DNA of 64,000 nt from CAWAND01 sp963727915 (GTDB lineage: Bacteria > Chloroflexota > Anaerolineae > Anaerolineales > E44-bin32), in contig CAVSID010000001.1 in NCBI GenBank assembly GCA_963727915.1, positions 186,001 through 250,000 of the forward strand, in the 5' to 3' direction. This document shows positions 11,680 through 21,327 of this stretch, in pieces (positions within the stretch are counted from its first letter, which is position 1; each line of letters opens with the position of its first letter). The notes beneath the pieces are model-generated. The model was not told the DNA's origin and did no database searches. It saw only the letters and a program-made list of their open reading frames with translations. The position numbers and the translations under genes are program-made.

Positions 11680-13280
11680 CTATAGGGTCTCGAGCACGGC
11701 AGGGCGCCGGCTCCGCCAGGCTTCGGATGCGGTCGCCAGTTCGTACCGGCGTCCGATGCGCAGCAAGCGGCCCTCAGAGAAGTCAGGGCCCAGCAACTGC
11801 ACGCCAATCGGAAGCCCGCCCAAATCAAATCCAGCCGGGATCGACACGCCTGGTATCCCGGCGTGATTGGCAGGTACAGTCAACAGGTCGGCGTACTGCA
11901 TAAGCACTGAATCCCCGTACACTCGACCGAGCTCGAACGCCGTCGTGGGCGTGGTGGGAGTCAGCAGGGCATCCAGCTGGTGATCACCATCCGCGCTGAA
12001 GGCCCGATCGAAATCCTGGCGGATCAACGAGCGCACTCTCAATGCACGCCGATAGTAATCCCGCTCGTATTGCTCGCCGGAAACATACATGCCCATCAGA
12101 ATGCGCAGCTTGGGCTGCACCCCGAAACCTCGGCCGCGTGTCTCGCGGTACATCTCGGGCAAACCATCCACCGGGCCAGGGTATCGGTAGCCATACTTAA
12201 CACCGTCATAGCGATGTAAGTTGGATGCGGCCTCAACACGCGAGATCACGAAGTAGGCCGGGATCCCCAGGTGCGTGTGGGGCATCGGCACGGCCTCTAC
12301 GATTTCCGCGCCGGCACTCGCCAGGACCTCGGCCGCCTGGTGCACAGCCGCCTCGATTTCCGAATCAATGGACTGCTCGCACAGCTCCCCCGTCTCTGGA
12401 TCCGGGTAGGTCAGCCTGAAGTAGTTAGGAGAAAGCCCGATTCTCAGACCCTCGATGCCGCGCTCTAGCTCGGTCATGTAATCAGGGACCTCGACCGCCG
12501 CTGCTGTGGCATCCGCAGGATCCGCACCGGCCATCGCCCCCAGCATGATCGCCGCGTCCGAGACATCACGCGAGACCGCCCCCGGGCAGTCGAGTGATGA
12601 CGCAAACGCGATCAACCCGTCAGCGCGATACTCGTCCGTAGGTCGGTTTCAGCCCCACAACGCCGCAGAATGCGGCCGGCTGACGGATGGATCCAGCAGT
12701 ATCAGTGGCCAAAGACAGGGCAGCCTCACCCGCCGCCACAGCCGCAGTACTTCCGCCGGATGATCCACCGGGGACGCGCCCCGGATCCCAAGGATTACCT
12801 GGCGGCGGCTGAAAGGCCGACAACTCGCTCGACGATCCGAAAGTGAACTCGTCCAGATTGACCTTGCCCACCGTCACGGCACCCGCCGCCTCCAATCGAG
12901 CGACCGGGGTGGCGGTGTAGGGCGCTGTGAAAGTTTCCAGGATTTTCGATCCGGCAGTCGAGCGGGTCCCCTCGACACAGAAGATGTCCTTGACCGCCAG
13001 CGGCACACCCGCCAAGGGACCCGGATCGCGCCCGTCGCGGATGGCTTGGTCCACAGCCTGTGCCTGCTCCCGACGCGCGCGCCTCCGCCAGGCTGACGTA
13101 GGCATGGATGTATTTCCGGTCTTCGGGCTGAGGTTCATACGGTTCGCTGGTGGGCGACCGCCCTTCGACCTGCTGGATCCGCAGTAAGGTCTGATCGAGA
13201 ACCTCAGAGGCGGTGATTTCTCCTGCCCGAACCCTGCGAGCGATCTCGCGGGCGCTCAGGTCTGCCAGGGCATCCGTCAC
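11680..13280 (-). CDS. gatA: Aspartyl/glutamyl-tRNA(Asn/Gln) amidotransferase subunit A (two apparent frameshifts)
   Basis: Amidase-signature subunit that releases ammonia from glutamine for tRNA-dependent Asn/Gln synthesis with GatB and GatC. The protein is spread over three frames: 13280 to about 13080 (MTDALADL, start GTG), then to about 12625 (catalytic Lys in AVKDIFC, Gly/Ser-rich GGSSGGSTAAVAAG, DTAGSIRQPAAFCG), then to 11680 (FASSLDCPG to PAVLETL). Removing one base near 13078 and one near 12627 restores a continuous protein of about 530 residues with normal spacing. The GTG start overlaps the gatC stop as GTGA. An indispensable gene with two shifts points to sequence error rather than decay. 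Confidence 0.9.
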
Positions 13281-13615
13281 TCCAAAGCCTCCTGAGGAAT
13301 GTCAGGGACAACCAGATAGCGATTCTCTACCTCGGGAGCCTGAGCCAAGATGGCGTCGGCCTTGTCCGCATTGCGGGCCCGATCGTCCCAAATCACAGGG
13401 CGTGTGCCTTCTGAGAAGGGCACGCCATGGGTTGTGATCGGGAGATCATCGTCGACATCGATTGCGTCCAGGGCGCGGATCGCCCGCAGTTGACCATTCA
13501 GCTCGCCGAGGAGGTAGCCCTTTTCCTCGGCATCCAGAGCCAGCGCCGCCAAAGCAACCAGGTGATCAAAGACCTCGGCGGAAATCTCGCCTTGGCCAGG
13601 GTCTGATTCTGGCAT
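13277..13615 (-). CDS. gatC: Aspartyl/glutamyl-tRNA(Asn/Gln) amidotransferase subunit C
   Basis: A 112-residue small subunit that wraps around GatA and stabilises the GatCAB complex. The N-terminal helix pair (AEVFDHLVALAALAL ... LLGELNGQL) and the TRPVIWDDRARN segment with downstream DAILAQAPEVENRYLVVP match GatC, whose C-terminus usually reads APE...FFVVP. The ATG at 13615 follows AAGGAGGAGG. It is the first gene of a gatC-gatA operon with a clear sigma-70-like promoter at 13642-13670; gatB is not in the window. Confidence 0.94.
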   Translation of the reverse strand: MPESDPGQGEISAEVFDHLVALAALALDAEEKGYLLGELNGQLRAIRALDAIDVDDDLPITTHGVPFSEGTRPVIWDDRARNADKADAILAQAPEVENRYLVVPDIPQEALE

Positions 13616-13641
13616 CCACACCTCCTCCTTGGCCGGCCGAC

Positions 13642-13670
13642 ATTGTACCCTTGCCGTCCGGCCGGGTCAA
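13642..13670 (-). promoter_or_regulatory. Sigma-70-type promoter of gatCA
   Basis: On the minus strand TTGACC (-35) and TACAAT (-10) are separated by exactly 17 bases, close to the vegetative consensus. The expected start lies about 20 bases upstream of the gatC ATG. Confidence 0.75.
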
Positions 13671-13680
13671 AAGACCGGCA

Positions 13681-13689
13681 TGCTATAAT
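13681..13689 (+). promoter_or_regulatory. Extended -10 promoter of the acyl-CoA dehydrogenase gene
   Basis: TGC-TATAAT on the plus strand, about 36 bases before the ATG at 13726, with no clear -35. It lies back to back with the gatC promoter. Confidence 0.65.
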
Positions 13690-13725
13690 CTCACCGTCGC
13701 AGATTCGCCTGGGAGGTGTTCGCCG

Positions 13726-14912
13726 ATGGCCGTTCCGGAAGCCCTGTCCTCCAGCCCGTCGTTGGACCTATCGGACGAGCACCAGATGATCCGCCAGGCA
13801 GCCAGAGATTTCGCTCAAAACGAGATTGCGCCGATCGCCGCAGAGTACGATGAGAGCGGCGATTTTCCACTGGAAACAATCCGCAAGATGGGGCAGATGG
13901 GCTTCATGGGGATCGAGGTGCCTGAAGCCTACGGCGGGTCCGGGATGGACACCCTCGCATACGCTCTGGCCCTCGAGGAAATTTCCCGGGCAGACGCCGC
14001 TCATGGCACGATCATGTCTGTGAACAATTCCCTGTTTTGCAACGCGCTCGAGCGTTTCGGAAACGAAAATCAGAAGCAGCACTACCTCAGGGATGTGGCC
14101 TCCGGAGAGGCGATCGGTGCGTATTCCCTCACGGAGCCGATGTCTGGCTCTGACGCTGCCACCATGGCTTCGCGTGCTGTCCGAGACGGCGACGACTACA
14201 TCATCACCGGGCGCAAATCGTGGGTAACCAATGCGCCAGCCGCCGACTATGTCCTGCTTTTCACGATGACCGACCCTGACACCGGGCATAAGGGGATCTC
14301 GGCCTTCATCATAGAGACAGCCAGGGAAGGGTTCAGCAGGGGCAAAAAGGAACCCAAGCTCGGAATCCGACCTCGGCAACCAGTGAAATCCTCTTTGACA
14401 ATTACCGCTGCCCGGCGGCCAACCGCCTGGGTGAAGAAGGCGAGGGGTTCAAGATCGCGATGACAGTCCTGGACGCCGGACGGATCGGGATTGCGGCCCA
14501 GGCTTTGGGTATTGCCGAGGCAGCCTACGAGGCAAGCCTTTCCTATGCTCGGGAACGTCAAGCCTTCGGTCAGTCAATTGGGAAGTTCCAGGGTATTGGC
14601 TTCAAGCTGGCCGACATGAAAACACGAATCGAAGCCAGCCGCATGCTGATCTACCAGGCCGCCATGGCCAAAGAGAAGGCCAAGCGCACAGGCGCCCGGT
14701 TCACACTGGAAGCCTCCATGGCAAAGCTGTTTGCATCCGAAACGGCGATGTTTTGTGCCCATGAGGCGGTTCAAATTCACGCCGGCATGGGCTACTCCAA
14801 AGAACTTCCGATAGAACGTTATTTCCGGGATGCCAAGATTACGGAGATTTACGAGGGAACGAGTGAGATACAAAGGCTAGTGATCTCTCGCCTGGAGCTT
14901 GGTCGAGAGTAG
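13726..14912 (+). CDS. Acyl-CoA dehydrogenase (one apparent frameshift)
   Basis: FAD-dependent alpha,beta-dehydrogenase of acyl-CoA, about 395 residues when repaired. The first frame gives the N-terminal helical domain and the flavin-binding YSLTEPMSGSDAA stretch and breaks after LGIRP near 14373. The remainder (SATSEILFDNYRCPAANRLG, then GRIGIAAQALGIAE and the C-terminal IYEGTSEIQR with the catalytic glutamate) is in another frame. One missing base in a short C run explains it. The start has GGGAGGTG upstream. The exact substrate is not evident; short- or branched-chain acyl-CoA would fit the propionate-type genes nearby, but that is inference. Confidence 0.93.
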
Positions 14913-15042
14913 TCCCACGCCCCGGAATCGGCACCCCTTTGTTCTGAGACCCATCGTTACGTATCCAGCTGTTGGCAAGTTCGGCTTCCCGACTTCACGG
15001 TATTCTGCTGCCTCCGCCCTGGCGCCCCCTCGCGGCCGTATC

Positions 15043-15070
15043 TTGGCATACGGCCAGGATGGGCGATAAT
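15043..15070 (+). promoter_or_regulatory. Promoter of the GT39-like gene, giving a leaderless mRNA
   Basis: TTGGCA and GATAAT are separated by 16 bases. The predicted start, seven bases after the -10, falls on the A of the ATG at 15077. Confidence 0.6.
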
Positions 15071-15076
15071 AATGTT

Positions 15077-17053
15077 ATGGACAAGGAAGCACCGCTCTCT
15101 CCTGAAATAACTCTGACCCGTCGCCTTGCAATTGTCCTGCTCCTTGCCGGCCTCATCTCAGTCTATGTCGGCCAAAGTGTTACGGTGGGCCAGATCGCCC
15201 CCATGAGCGGCGCTGGCCTCGTTTCTTTGGGTGTGGGCGTCGTGTGTCTGGTCCTGGCGATGCTGGGTCTGACGCGCTTTAAGCTTCCGGGCAAACTCAA
15301 ATCTTGGTTGGTTCGACTGAGCGGGTGGCTTGACCTGTCTCCGGCGTGGGCCATGGCCTTGTTGTTCGCACCATGGCTGAGCTTTGAGGCCTGGGCGGCA
15401 GCCGGGGAGGGCGCCCAATTGGCCCTGCCCTACCTTTCCATCGGCCTGTGGTTGGGTGCGGTCTGCGTCGTGGTCCTAGCCACACGGCACCGTGGGAAGG
15501 ATCAATCCGACGCCCCGTGGCAGCCATCCCCACTCACCTGGGCGTTCATGGTCCTTATCTGTTTGGTCGCCCTGGGTATCCGAGCTTGGCATCTTGGGAC
15601 CATTCCGTGGGTCCTGGCAGGGGATGAGGCCTCGGCTGGTTTGAGTGGGGCTGGTTTTCTGAGCGGCGGCCAATCCAACATCTTTGGGATGGGTTGGTAC
15701 TCGTTCCCCGCTCTCTACTTCCTCATCCCGGCTGCCTCGATCAAGCTCTTTGGGCAGACGATCGCCGCCTTGCGGTTTCCATCCGCGTTGGCGGGTGCCC
15801 TGACGGTGCCTCTCCTGTATATATTCGCACGGCGCGTATTCGGCCGAGGGGTTGCCATCGTCAGTGCCGTCTACTTGGCAGCCTTCCACTTCCATATTCA
15901 ATTCAGCCGGATTGGGCTCAATAACATTTGGGACCCGCTGGTTATGGTCCTGGTCTGGGGTCTGCTTTGGGTTGGTTGGCAAAACAATGACCGGCGCGCA
16001 TTTGGCCTGGCGGGGGTGACTCTGGGGGCTGGGTTCTATCTCTACACCAGCTTCCGCATCCTGGGGGTGATGATACCCATTTGGTTGTTGATCGCTTTGT
16101 TGATCAACCGCAGGCAGCTCAGGCAGCGCCTCCCCGGACTGTGCCTGATGGCAGTTGCTACGATGGTTGTGACCCTACCGCTCGCTCTTTTCTATTCGCA
16201 CCACATCGACGAGTTTTTCGCCCCCATGCGAAGGGTGAGCGTACTAGGCCCTTGGCTGGACGCGGAAGTGCAGCGAACTGGCCTATCTGCAGTTGAGATC
16301 TTGTGGAACCAGACGCGCTTATCAGCTCTCGCCTTCACCACGATCAGTCTCCGGCATTGGTACGCTATTGACCACCCAATGCTCTTCCCACTCCAGTCGA
16401 CGATCTTCCTTCTGGGCATGCTCTTAATGATCACCCGCCTGAGAGACCTGCGATATGTTTGGCTGGCGCTATGGATTCTTGGAGTTGTGGTGGTGGGGGC
16501 ACTGAGTGAGAGCACCCCGGCCGCACAGCGCTATGTGATGGCTGTACCTGCGGTGTGTCTGCTTATAGGGATCGGTCTGAGCCAGGTGGTTGATTGGCTG
16601 GCGGGCCTGTGGCCCCAACGGCGCAGTGTGCTGGTTGGGCTGGCCGGCCTCGTTGTCCTAGCCATGGCCTGGCAGGATCTCCGCTTCTACTTCGGCGAGT
16701 ACACCCCGAGCCACCGATTCTCTGATCAAAACACGGCCATCGCGCAGAGCGCCGGTTTCTACCTGGCATCGAAGGAGGCGGGCCACCAGGTTTACTTCTT
16801 CGGATCCCCTCGGATGGGCTTCGACTCCATCGCCACACTTCGCTACCTCGCCCCACAGGTCCACGGGACGACCGTCGACACCCCGGACGCGTCCAGATCC
16901 GTGCTTACCGTCCAAGGACCGACGACGTTCGTCTTTACACCTTGGAATCTTGATCTGGTTCAGCGCGTCCAGGGCCTCTTCCCGGGGGGCAAGTCGGTTC
17001 TCAGGATGGGTGACCATGGAACGGCGCTGTTCGTCGCCTACGAGGTGCCCTGA
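15077..17053 (+). CDS. GT39/PMT-like membrane glycosyltransferase
   Basis: About 658 residues, with many hydrophobic helices and a hydrophilic C-terminal domain. The first large loop after a membrane helix holds GDEAS, the acidic motif expected for the GT-C fold of the ArnT/PMT group. It is followed by conserved helices (LRFPSALAGALTVPLLYIFARR). Such enzymes transfer sugar from a polyprenyl-phosphate donor outside the membrane to lipid or protein. The frame is open back to 14972, and an ATG at 15059 is possible. I prefer 15077 because the promoter just upstream would start transcription there and no good ribosome site is present. Donor and acceptor are unknown. Confidence 0.82.
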   Translation: MDKEAPLSPEITLTRRLAIVLLLAGLISVYVGQSVTVGQIAPMSGAGLVSLGVGVVCLVLAMLGLTRFKLPGKLKSWLVRLSGWLDLSPAWAMALLFAPWLSFEAWAAAGEGAQLALPYLSIGLWLGAVCVVVLATRHRGKDQSDAPWQPSPLTWAFMVLICLVALGIRAWHLGTIPWVLAGDEASAGLSGAGFLSGGQSNIFGMGWYSFPALYFLIPAASIKLFGQTIAALRFPSALAGALTVPLLYIFARRVFGRGVAIVSAVYLAAFHFHIQFSRIGLNNIWDPLVMVLVWGLLWVGWQNNDRRAFGLAGVTLGAGFYLYTSFRILGVMIPIWLLIALLINRRQLRQRLPGLCLMAVATMVVTLPLALFYSHHIDEFFAPMRRVSVLGPWLDAEVQRTGLSAVEILWNQTRLSALAFTTISLRHWYAIDHPMLFPLQSTIFLLGMLLMITRLRDLRYVWLALWILGVVVVGALSESTPAAQRYVMAVPAVCLLIGIGLSQVVDWLAGLWPQRRSVLVGLAGLVVLAMAWQDLRFYFGEYTPSHRFSDQNTAIAQSAGFYLASKEAGHQVYFFGSPRMGFDSIATLRYLAPQVHGTTVDTPDASRSVLTVQGPTTFVFTPWNLDLVQRVQGLFPGGKSVLRMGDHGTALFVAYEVP

Positions 17054-17169
17054 AGTAGTCGCGTCGGGATCTTGGTCTCAGCAGGATAGGACACCGTGGC
17101 ATATCGGCGCCTATCATACGGCCTGGAACAGCGAGCGCCATAACAACCGAGCGCACATCAACAGTCCGA

Positions 17170-18312
17170 CTAACGATAGACCCAACGCCACAGGGTCATC
17201 CCAGGGCAGATAGCGAAACTGGTACATGTGGCTTCCTGCTGGCGCCGCATGGTCAGCCATTGAGCCGGCTCCAGGGGGATCGGCTCTCCGTCTCGCCAAG
17301 CCCTCCAGCCCACCAAACTGTGCTCCTTGACGGTCAGAACCCCGTGGCTATCAACGCGGCTGGTCACATCCACCGAGCCCCCTTCGCCCGAACCCGAACA
17401 CGCCTCATCACCGGCGCTGGACGACAATACGGCATATTCTGCCCTGGCATCTCGGAAGATGTGGACATCGTTGATTGCGCCCACTTGGTGCAGATTGCCG
17501 CCCCTGTCCGCAATCCGAGTCGCAACTAGCAAGCCGGTTGGAAGCATCCGCCCTTTCCAACTCCATCTCAGGAGTCCGTCGGTGATCTTCAGACCCGCCA
17601 CTTCGGCGGGAGCCACGAAGAAGTGCTCTCCGAATGGCACCTCAACCCACTGAAGTGCGGGAGTTCGCAGAGCCTCGATCACCGACTGTACTTGGGGATC
17701 GGCAGGCACAAGCTGCAACCAAGGAAGGGAAAATCCGATCTCGGAGAGCAGGCCGAGGGCAAGGGGTACCAAGATCAACCAGCGGATCGAGACCCCCCTG
17801 ATTCGGTTCTTACCAGTCCCAGCGACCTGCATACCCACGCGTGGCCAGTCCTAGACCCAAAGCCAATCTGCACTAAGAGCAGAGAGCCCGAGGATCATGG
17901 GCACGGCGAGTCCGGCTGCCAGGCTCGGATTCCGAATAATGGCCAAGATCGGCGCAGCGCTCATGAACGGAAGCCAGCCCCAACCCGACGCGAATCCGAA
18001 GATGCTCACGATCGAACATCCCGAGTAGGTTCCCATCCTCGGTCGGTGCCTCATCGCCCAGACAAATCCGCCGACAACCAGCATCACCGGTACCCAGCCG
18101 ATGTACAGATGTAAGCCCTCCCATCCTATGCGCAATTTCCACGCAAGGGGTTCGGATACCTCGGCCGCCCCGCCAATCGGCATGCTGTATTCACAATTGG
18201 AGGTGGGTCCGATGACCTGCGCGAAATAACCGGCGCTAGTCTCCGGAAACGAAGCCCGGGTTATGATAGAGGGACTTGATCGACGGAGACCCCGCCCTGT
18301 GCATTGGCCCAT
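17170..18312 (-). pseudogene. Truncated membrane-protein remnant with an in-frame stop
   Basis: Two open stretches lie in the same frame and are separated by a single TAG at 17851-17853. The upstream part (18312-17854) has membrane helices (YIGWVPVMLVVGGFVW, then LPFMSAAPILAIIRNPSLA). The downstream part (to 17170) continues with a helix and LVPADPQVQSVIEAL, then an extracytoplasmic domain. This order resembles the C-terminal half of large YfhO-type or glycosyltransferase-like membrane proteins, whose N-terminal half has many more helices. There is no room for that half before the divergent gene at 18343. I therefore call it a decayed remnant; two separate short genes are the alternative. Confidence 0.6.
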
Positions 18313-18342
18313 CGACGCATCCGCCTCTCAGGAGCCCGCACA

Positions 18343-19374
18343 TTGAAAGCCGTCTACTTCAACAAACATGGTGGACCCGAGGTTCTCGAATACGGGAACC
18401 TTCCAGATCCCCAACCGGCCCCGGGCGAGGCCCTGGTTCGTCTCCGGGCGGCCGCGCTGAACCACGTCGACATCTGGGTTCGCAACGGTTGGCCCGGTCT
18501 CAAGCTTCCGCTTCCCCACATCCCGGGATCAGATGGCGCCGGGGATGTGGTCGCCATCGGTGAAGGTGTTGAGGACTTGAGCGTCGGGGACCGGGTGGTC
18601 ATCGACGCAAACCTCAGTTGCGGCGAATGCGCCTTCTGCCGTGCCGGCCTGGATCATATGTGCCGCAAATGGCACCTGCTCGGCGAAACGGTCTCCGGGA
18701 CAGATTGCGAACTCATCGCCCTGCCTCTGAGAAACCTGTATCGACTTCCGAAGACATTTGGGTATGCTGAAGCCGCCGCTGCCGCGCTGGTCTTCCTTAC
18801 GGCATGGCACTCGCTCATCACACGGGGGCGCCTGACCGCTGGGGAGACCGTCCTTGTGGTCGGGGCCTCCGGCGGCGTGAGCACGGCCAGCATCCAGATC
18901 GCCAAGCTGGCCGGTGCCCTGGTGATGGTCGTAGGTTCCGATGACGCGAAACTCGAGCTTGCAGCGAGGCTGGGGGCCGACATAACCATCAACCGCACGA
19001 CTGAGCCGGATTGGTCCCGGGCGGTCTACGAGGCGACTGGCAAGCGCGGGGTGGATGTGGTTGTCGACAATGTGGGCGCCCCAAGCATGGCATCGAGTAT
19101 GAGATCTGTCCGGAAGGGTGGGCGAATCCTCACTGTGGGCAACACGGGCGGCGCACACTACGAAATCGACCACCGCTTCCTGTTCGCCAAACATATCTCC
19201 ATTCTTGGGTCGACGATGGGGCCCCGCTCAGATTTCGACCAGGTGATGGCCCTAGTCACCGGCGGGCGATTGCAGCCTGTGATCGACGAGACTTACGCAC
19301 TAGAAGATGCTCGGCTGGCCCACACAAGATTGGAAGCCGGTGAGCAGATGGGAAAGATCGTCCTTGAGATCTAG
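18343..19374 (+). CDS. Zinc-type medium-chain alcohol dehydrogenase/quinone reductase family protein
   Basis: A 343-residue MDR-family NAD(P)-dependent oxidoreductase. It has the N-terminal KAVYFNKHGGPEVL motif, a GSDGAGDVV segment, the structural zinc cysteines in CGECAFCRAGLDHMC, and a nucleotide-binding fold with VVGASGGVSTASIQIAK. The start is a TTG at 18343, chosen because AGGAG lies about eight bases upstream and the protein then begins exactly where homologues do. It is the first gene of the run leading into the propionyl-CoA carboxylase genes. The substrate cannot be told from sequence. Confidence 0.88.
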   Translation: MKAVYFNKHGGPEVLEYGNLPDPQPAPGEALVRLRAAALNHVDIWVRNGWPGLKLPLPHIPGSDGAGDVVAIGEGVEDLSVGDRVVIDANLSCGECAFCRAGLDHMCRKWHLLGETVSGTDCELIALPLRNLYRLPKTFGYAEAAAAALVFLTAWHSLITRGRLTAGETVLVVGASGGVSTASIQIAKLAGALVMVVGSDDAKLELAARLGADITINRTTEPDWSRAVYEATGKRGVDVVVDNVGAPSMASSMRSVRKGGRILTVGNTGGAHYEIDHRFLFAKHISILGSTMGPRSDFDQVMALVTGGRLQPVIDETYALEDARLAHTRLEAGEQMGKIVLEI

Positions 19375-19771
19375 CCCCAGGCCTACACTCGTAACCTCGT
19401 TGGCCCTGGGGGTGTTAATTTTGTCGGCGGCCAGCTGGACGCGTTTCTTTTTGGCCTTATCCCTGCCGGACCTGCCCCTTTCCGTACCGGTGTGGTACCT
19501 TGCTTCGGTCGGCATTCTTTGGGGGGTGATGGGGCTCCTCATCACGGTCGGGCTCCTTGTCGGTCGAGCATGGGCGTCTGCGATCACGAGGTGGGGAGGC
19601 GTAGCGTATATCCTCTGGCTCGGAATCGACCGCTTTCTGCTAGCCCGCTCCGATTACGCAGCGCGAACCCGACCCTTTGAATTTGCGGTAGCACTGGTTT
19701 TGCTGGCTTGCGCTTGGTGGATCCTCCGCCGTCCTTCATCGAGAGAGTACTTCCGAAAGAGGTCTATATGA
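19364..19771 (+). CDS. Small membrane protein coupled to pccB
   Basis: About 135 residues with four hydrophobic segments (for example LVTSLALGVLILSAAS and GVMGLLITVGLLVGRA). No ATG fits outside the upstream gene; the TTG at 19364, overlapping the dehydrogenase end, is my best guess, while an ATG at 19307 lies deep inside it. The stop overlaps the ATG of the carboxyltransferase gene as ATGA, which supports it as a real, translated gene. I do not recognise the family. Confidence 0.65.
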   Translation: MRSSPRPTLVTSLALGVLILSAASWTRFFLALSLPDLPLSVPVWYLASVGILWGVMGLLITVGLLVGRAWASAITRWGGVAYILWLGIDRFLLARSDYAARTRPFEFAVALVLLACAWWILRRPSSREYFRKRSI

Positions 19772-21315
19772 GCGACAAGAATCTTGAAGACCTGCGAGCC
19801 CTCCGTCAAGAGGCCGAGCTGGGTGGCGGACAGGAGCGTATCGACGCCCAGCACGCCCGCGGCAGACTGACCGCCCGCGAGCGCCTCGACCTACTGCTGG
19901 ACAAAGGCTCCTTCCGTGAAGCCGACATGTTCGTTACGCATCGCACTTCAGATTTTGGGCTGGATCAGCGGAAGGTCTTAGGGGATAGCGTCGTGACGGG
20001 TTGGGGGACAATCGAAGGGCGATTGGTCTATGTCTTCTCGCAGGATTTCACCGTCTTCGGGGGCAGCCTTGGCGAGGTCCATGCAGCTAAGATCTGCAAG
20101 ATCCTCGATATGGCCCTCAAGAACGGAGCGCCCATCATCGGCCTCAACGACTCGGGCGGGGCCCGAATTCAGGAGGGCGTCGTTTCCCTGGGCGGTTACG
20201 CCGATATATTCTTGCGCAACACTCTTGCCTCGGGCGTCATTCCACAGATCAGCGCCATTATGGGCCCATGTGCCGGTGGGGCTGTCTATTCGCCGGCTCT
20301 GACCGATTTCATCTTCATGGTTCGTAACTCATCCTACATGTTCGTCACCGGCCCAGATGTCGTTAAGTCGGTGACCCAAGAGGACGTCAGTTTCGAGGAA
20401 CTCGGCGGAGCTGACGTCCACGCCAGCACGTCGGGCGTCTGTCACTATGTCGCAGAGACCGAAGCCGATTGCCTTGGCCTGATACGCGTTCTGTTGTCTT
20501 TCCTGCCGCAAAACAATATGGAGGATCCCCCCTTCGTCGCGACCCAGGACGATCGGCTTCGGACCGAGACGGCGCTCGACACGATCGTCCCTGAGGATTC
20601 CAGCAAGCCCTATGACGCGCGCGATATCATCCGCTTGATTGTTGACGATGGCGACTTCTTCGAACTGCATGAGTCCTATGCCCAGAACATCGTCATCGGT
20701 TTCGGCCAACTCGGCGGCCACAGTGTCGGTATCGTCGCCAACCAGCCCGCCATGCTTGCCGGCGTTCTCGACATCAACGCCTCCGACAAGGCCGCCCGCT
20801 TCGTTCGCCTGTGCGACTCATTCAACGTGCCCCTGGTGACCTTCGTCGATGTCCCGGGGTTCATGCCCGGCATGGCTCAGGAGCATGGCGGGATCATTCG
20901 GCACGGTGCCAAGTTGCTCTACGCCTACTGTGAAGCCACTGTCCCTAAGATCACTGTCGTCACCCGCAAGGCCTACGGTGGTGCCTACGACGTGATGTCG
21001 TCAAAGCATATCCGCGGCGACCTCAACCTGGCTTGGCCTGGCGCTGAACTGGCGGTCATGGGGCCTGACGGAGCGGTGAGCATCATCTTCCGCAAAGAGT
21101 TGGCCGACGCCGAAGATCCTGAGGCGCGGAAAGCGGAGCTGGTGGCGGATTATCGCGATAAGTTCGCCAATCCCTACATCGCCGCCTCGCGCGGCTACTT
21201 GGACGCTGTTATCGAACCCAGGCACACGCGTCCGAGGGTGATCAACGCGCTCGAAATGTTGTCCAACAAGCGCGACGTCAACCCGGCCAAGAAACACGGC
21301 AACATCCCACTGTGA
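19768..21315 (+). CDS. pccB: Propionyl-CoA carboxylase carboxyltransferase subunit
   Basis: A 515-residue carboxyltransferase that moves CO2 from carboxybiotin to an acyl-CoA. Both crotonase-fold halves are present, with the oxyanion glycines in GPCAGGAVYSPALTD and in RKAYGGAYDVMSSKH. The aspartate in GGAYDVM is the residue (D422 in Streptomyces PccB) associated with propionyl-CoA preference, where acetyl-type enzymes carry isoleucine. This supports (S)-methylmalonyl-CoA as the product. The gene overlaps the preceding membrane protein by four bases and is followed after 12 bases by the biotin carboxylase. Confidence 0.95.
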   Translation: MSDKNLEDLRALRQEAELGGGQERIDAQHARGRLTARERLDLLLDKGSFREADMFVTHRTSDFGLDQRKVLGDSVVTGWGTIEGRLVYVFSQDFTVFGGSLGEVHAAKICKILDMALKNGAPIIGLNDSGGARIQEGVVSLGGYADIFLRNTLASGVIPQISAIMGPCAGGAVYSPALTDFIFMVRNSSYMFVTGPDVVKSVTQEDVSFEELGGADVHASTSGVCHYVAETEADCLGLIRVLLSFLPQNNMEDPPFVATQDDRLRTETALDTIVPEDSSKPYDARDIIRLIVDDGDFFELHESYAQNIVIGFGQLGGHSVGIVANQPAMLAGVLDINASDKAARFVRLCDSFNVPLVTFVDVPGFMPGMAQEHGGIIRHGAKLLYAYCEATVPKITVVTRKAYGGAYDVMSSKHIRGDLNLAWPGAELAVMGPDGAVSIIFRKELADAEDPEARKAELVADYRDKFANPYIAASRGYLDAVIEPRHTRPRVINALEMLSNKRDVNPAKKHGNIPL

Positions 21316-21327
21316 TGAGGCGAAACC

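Noticed and set aside
11493..11828. Open frame on the minus strand covering the act promoter region
   Set aside because: It is a different-frame read of the gatA end plus intergenic DNA, cysteine-rich by chance and without a start signal.
12600..13100. Programmed frameshifting in gatA, dnaE, rho and other genes
   Set aside because: There is no common slippery heptamer with a downstream structure; sites differ in sequence and direction of shift, and hit many unrelated genes.
17851..17853. In-frame TAG read as pyrrolysine or a suppressed stop
   Set aside because: The gene is also truncated at its front, and nothing else in the window suggests amber recoding; decay or sequence error is simpler.
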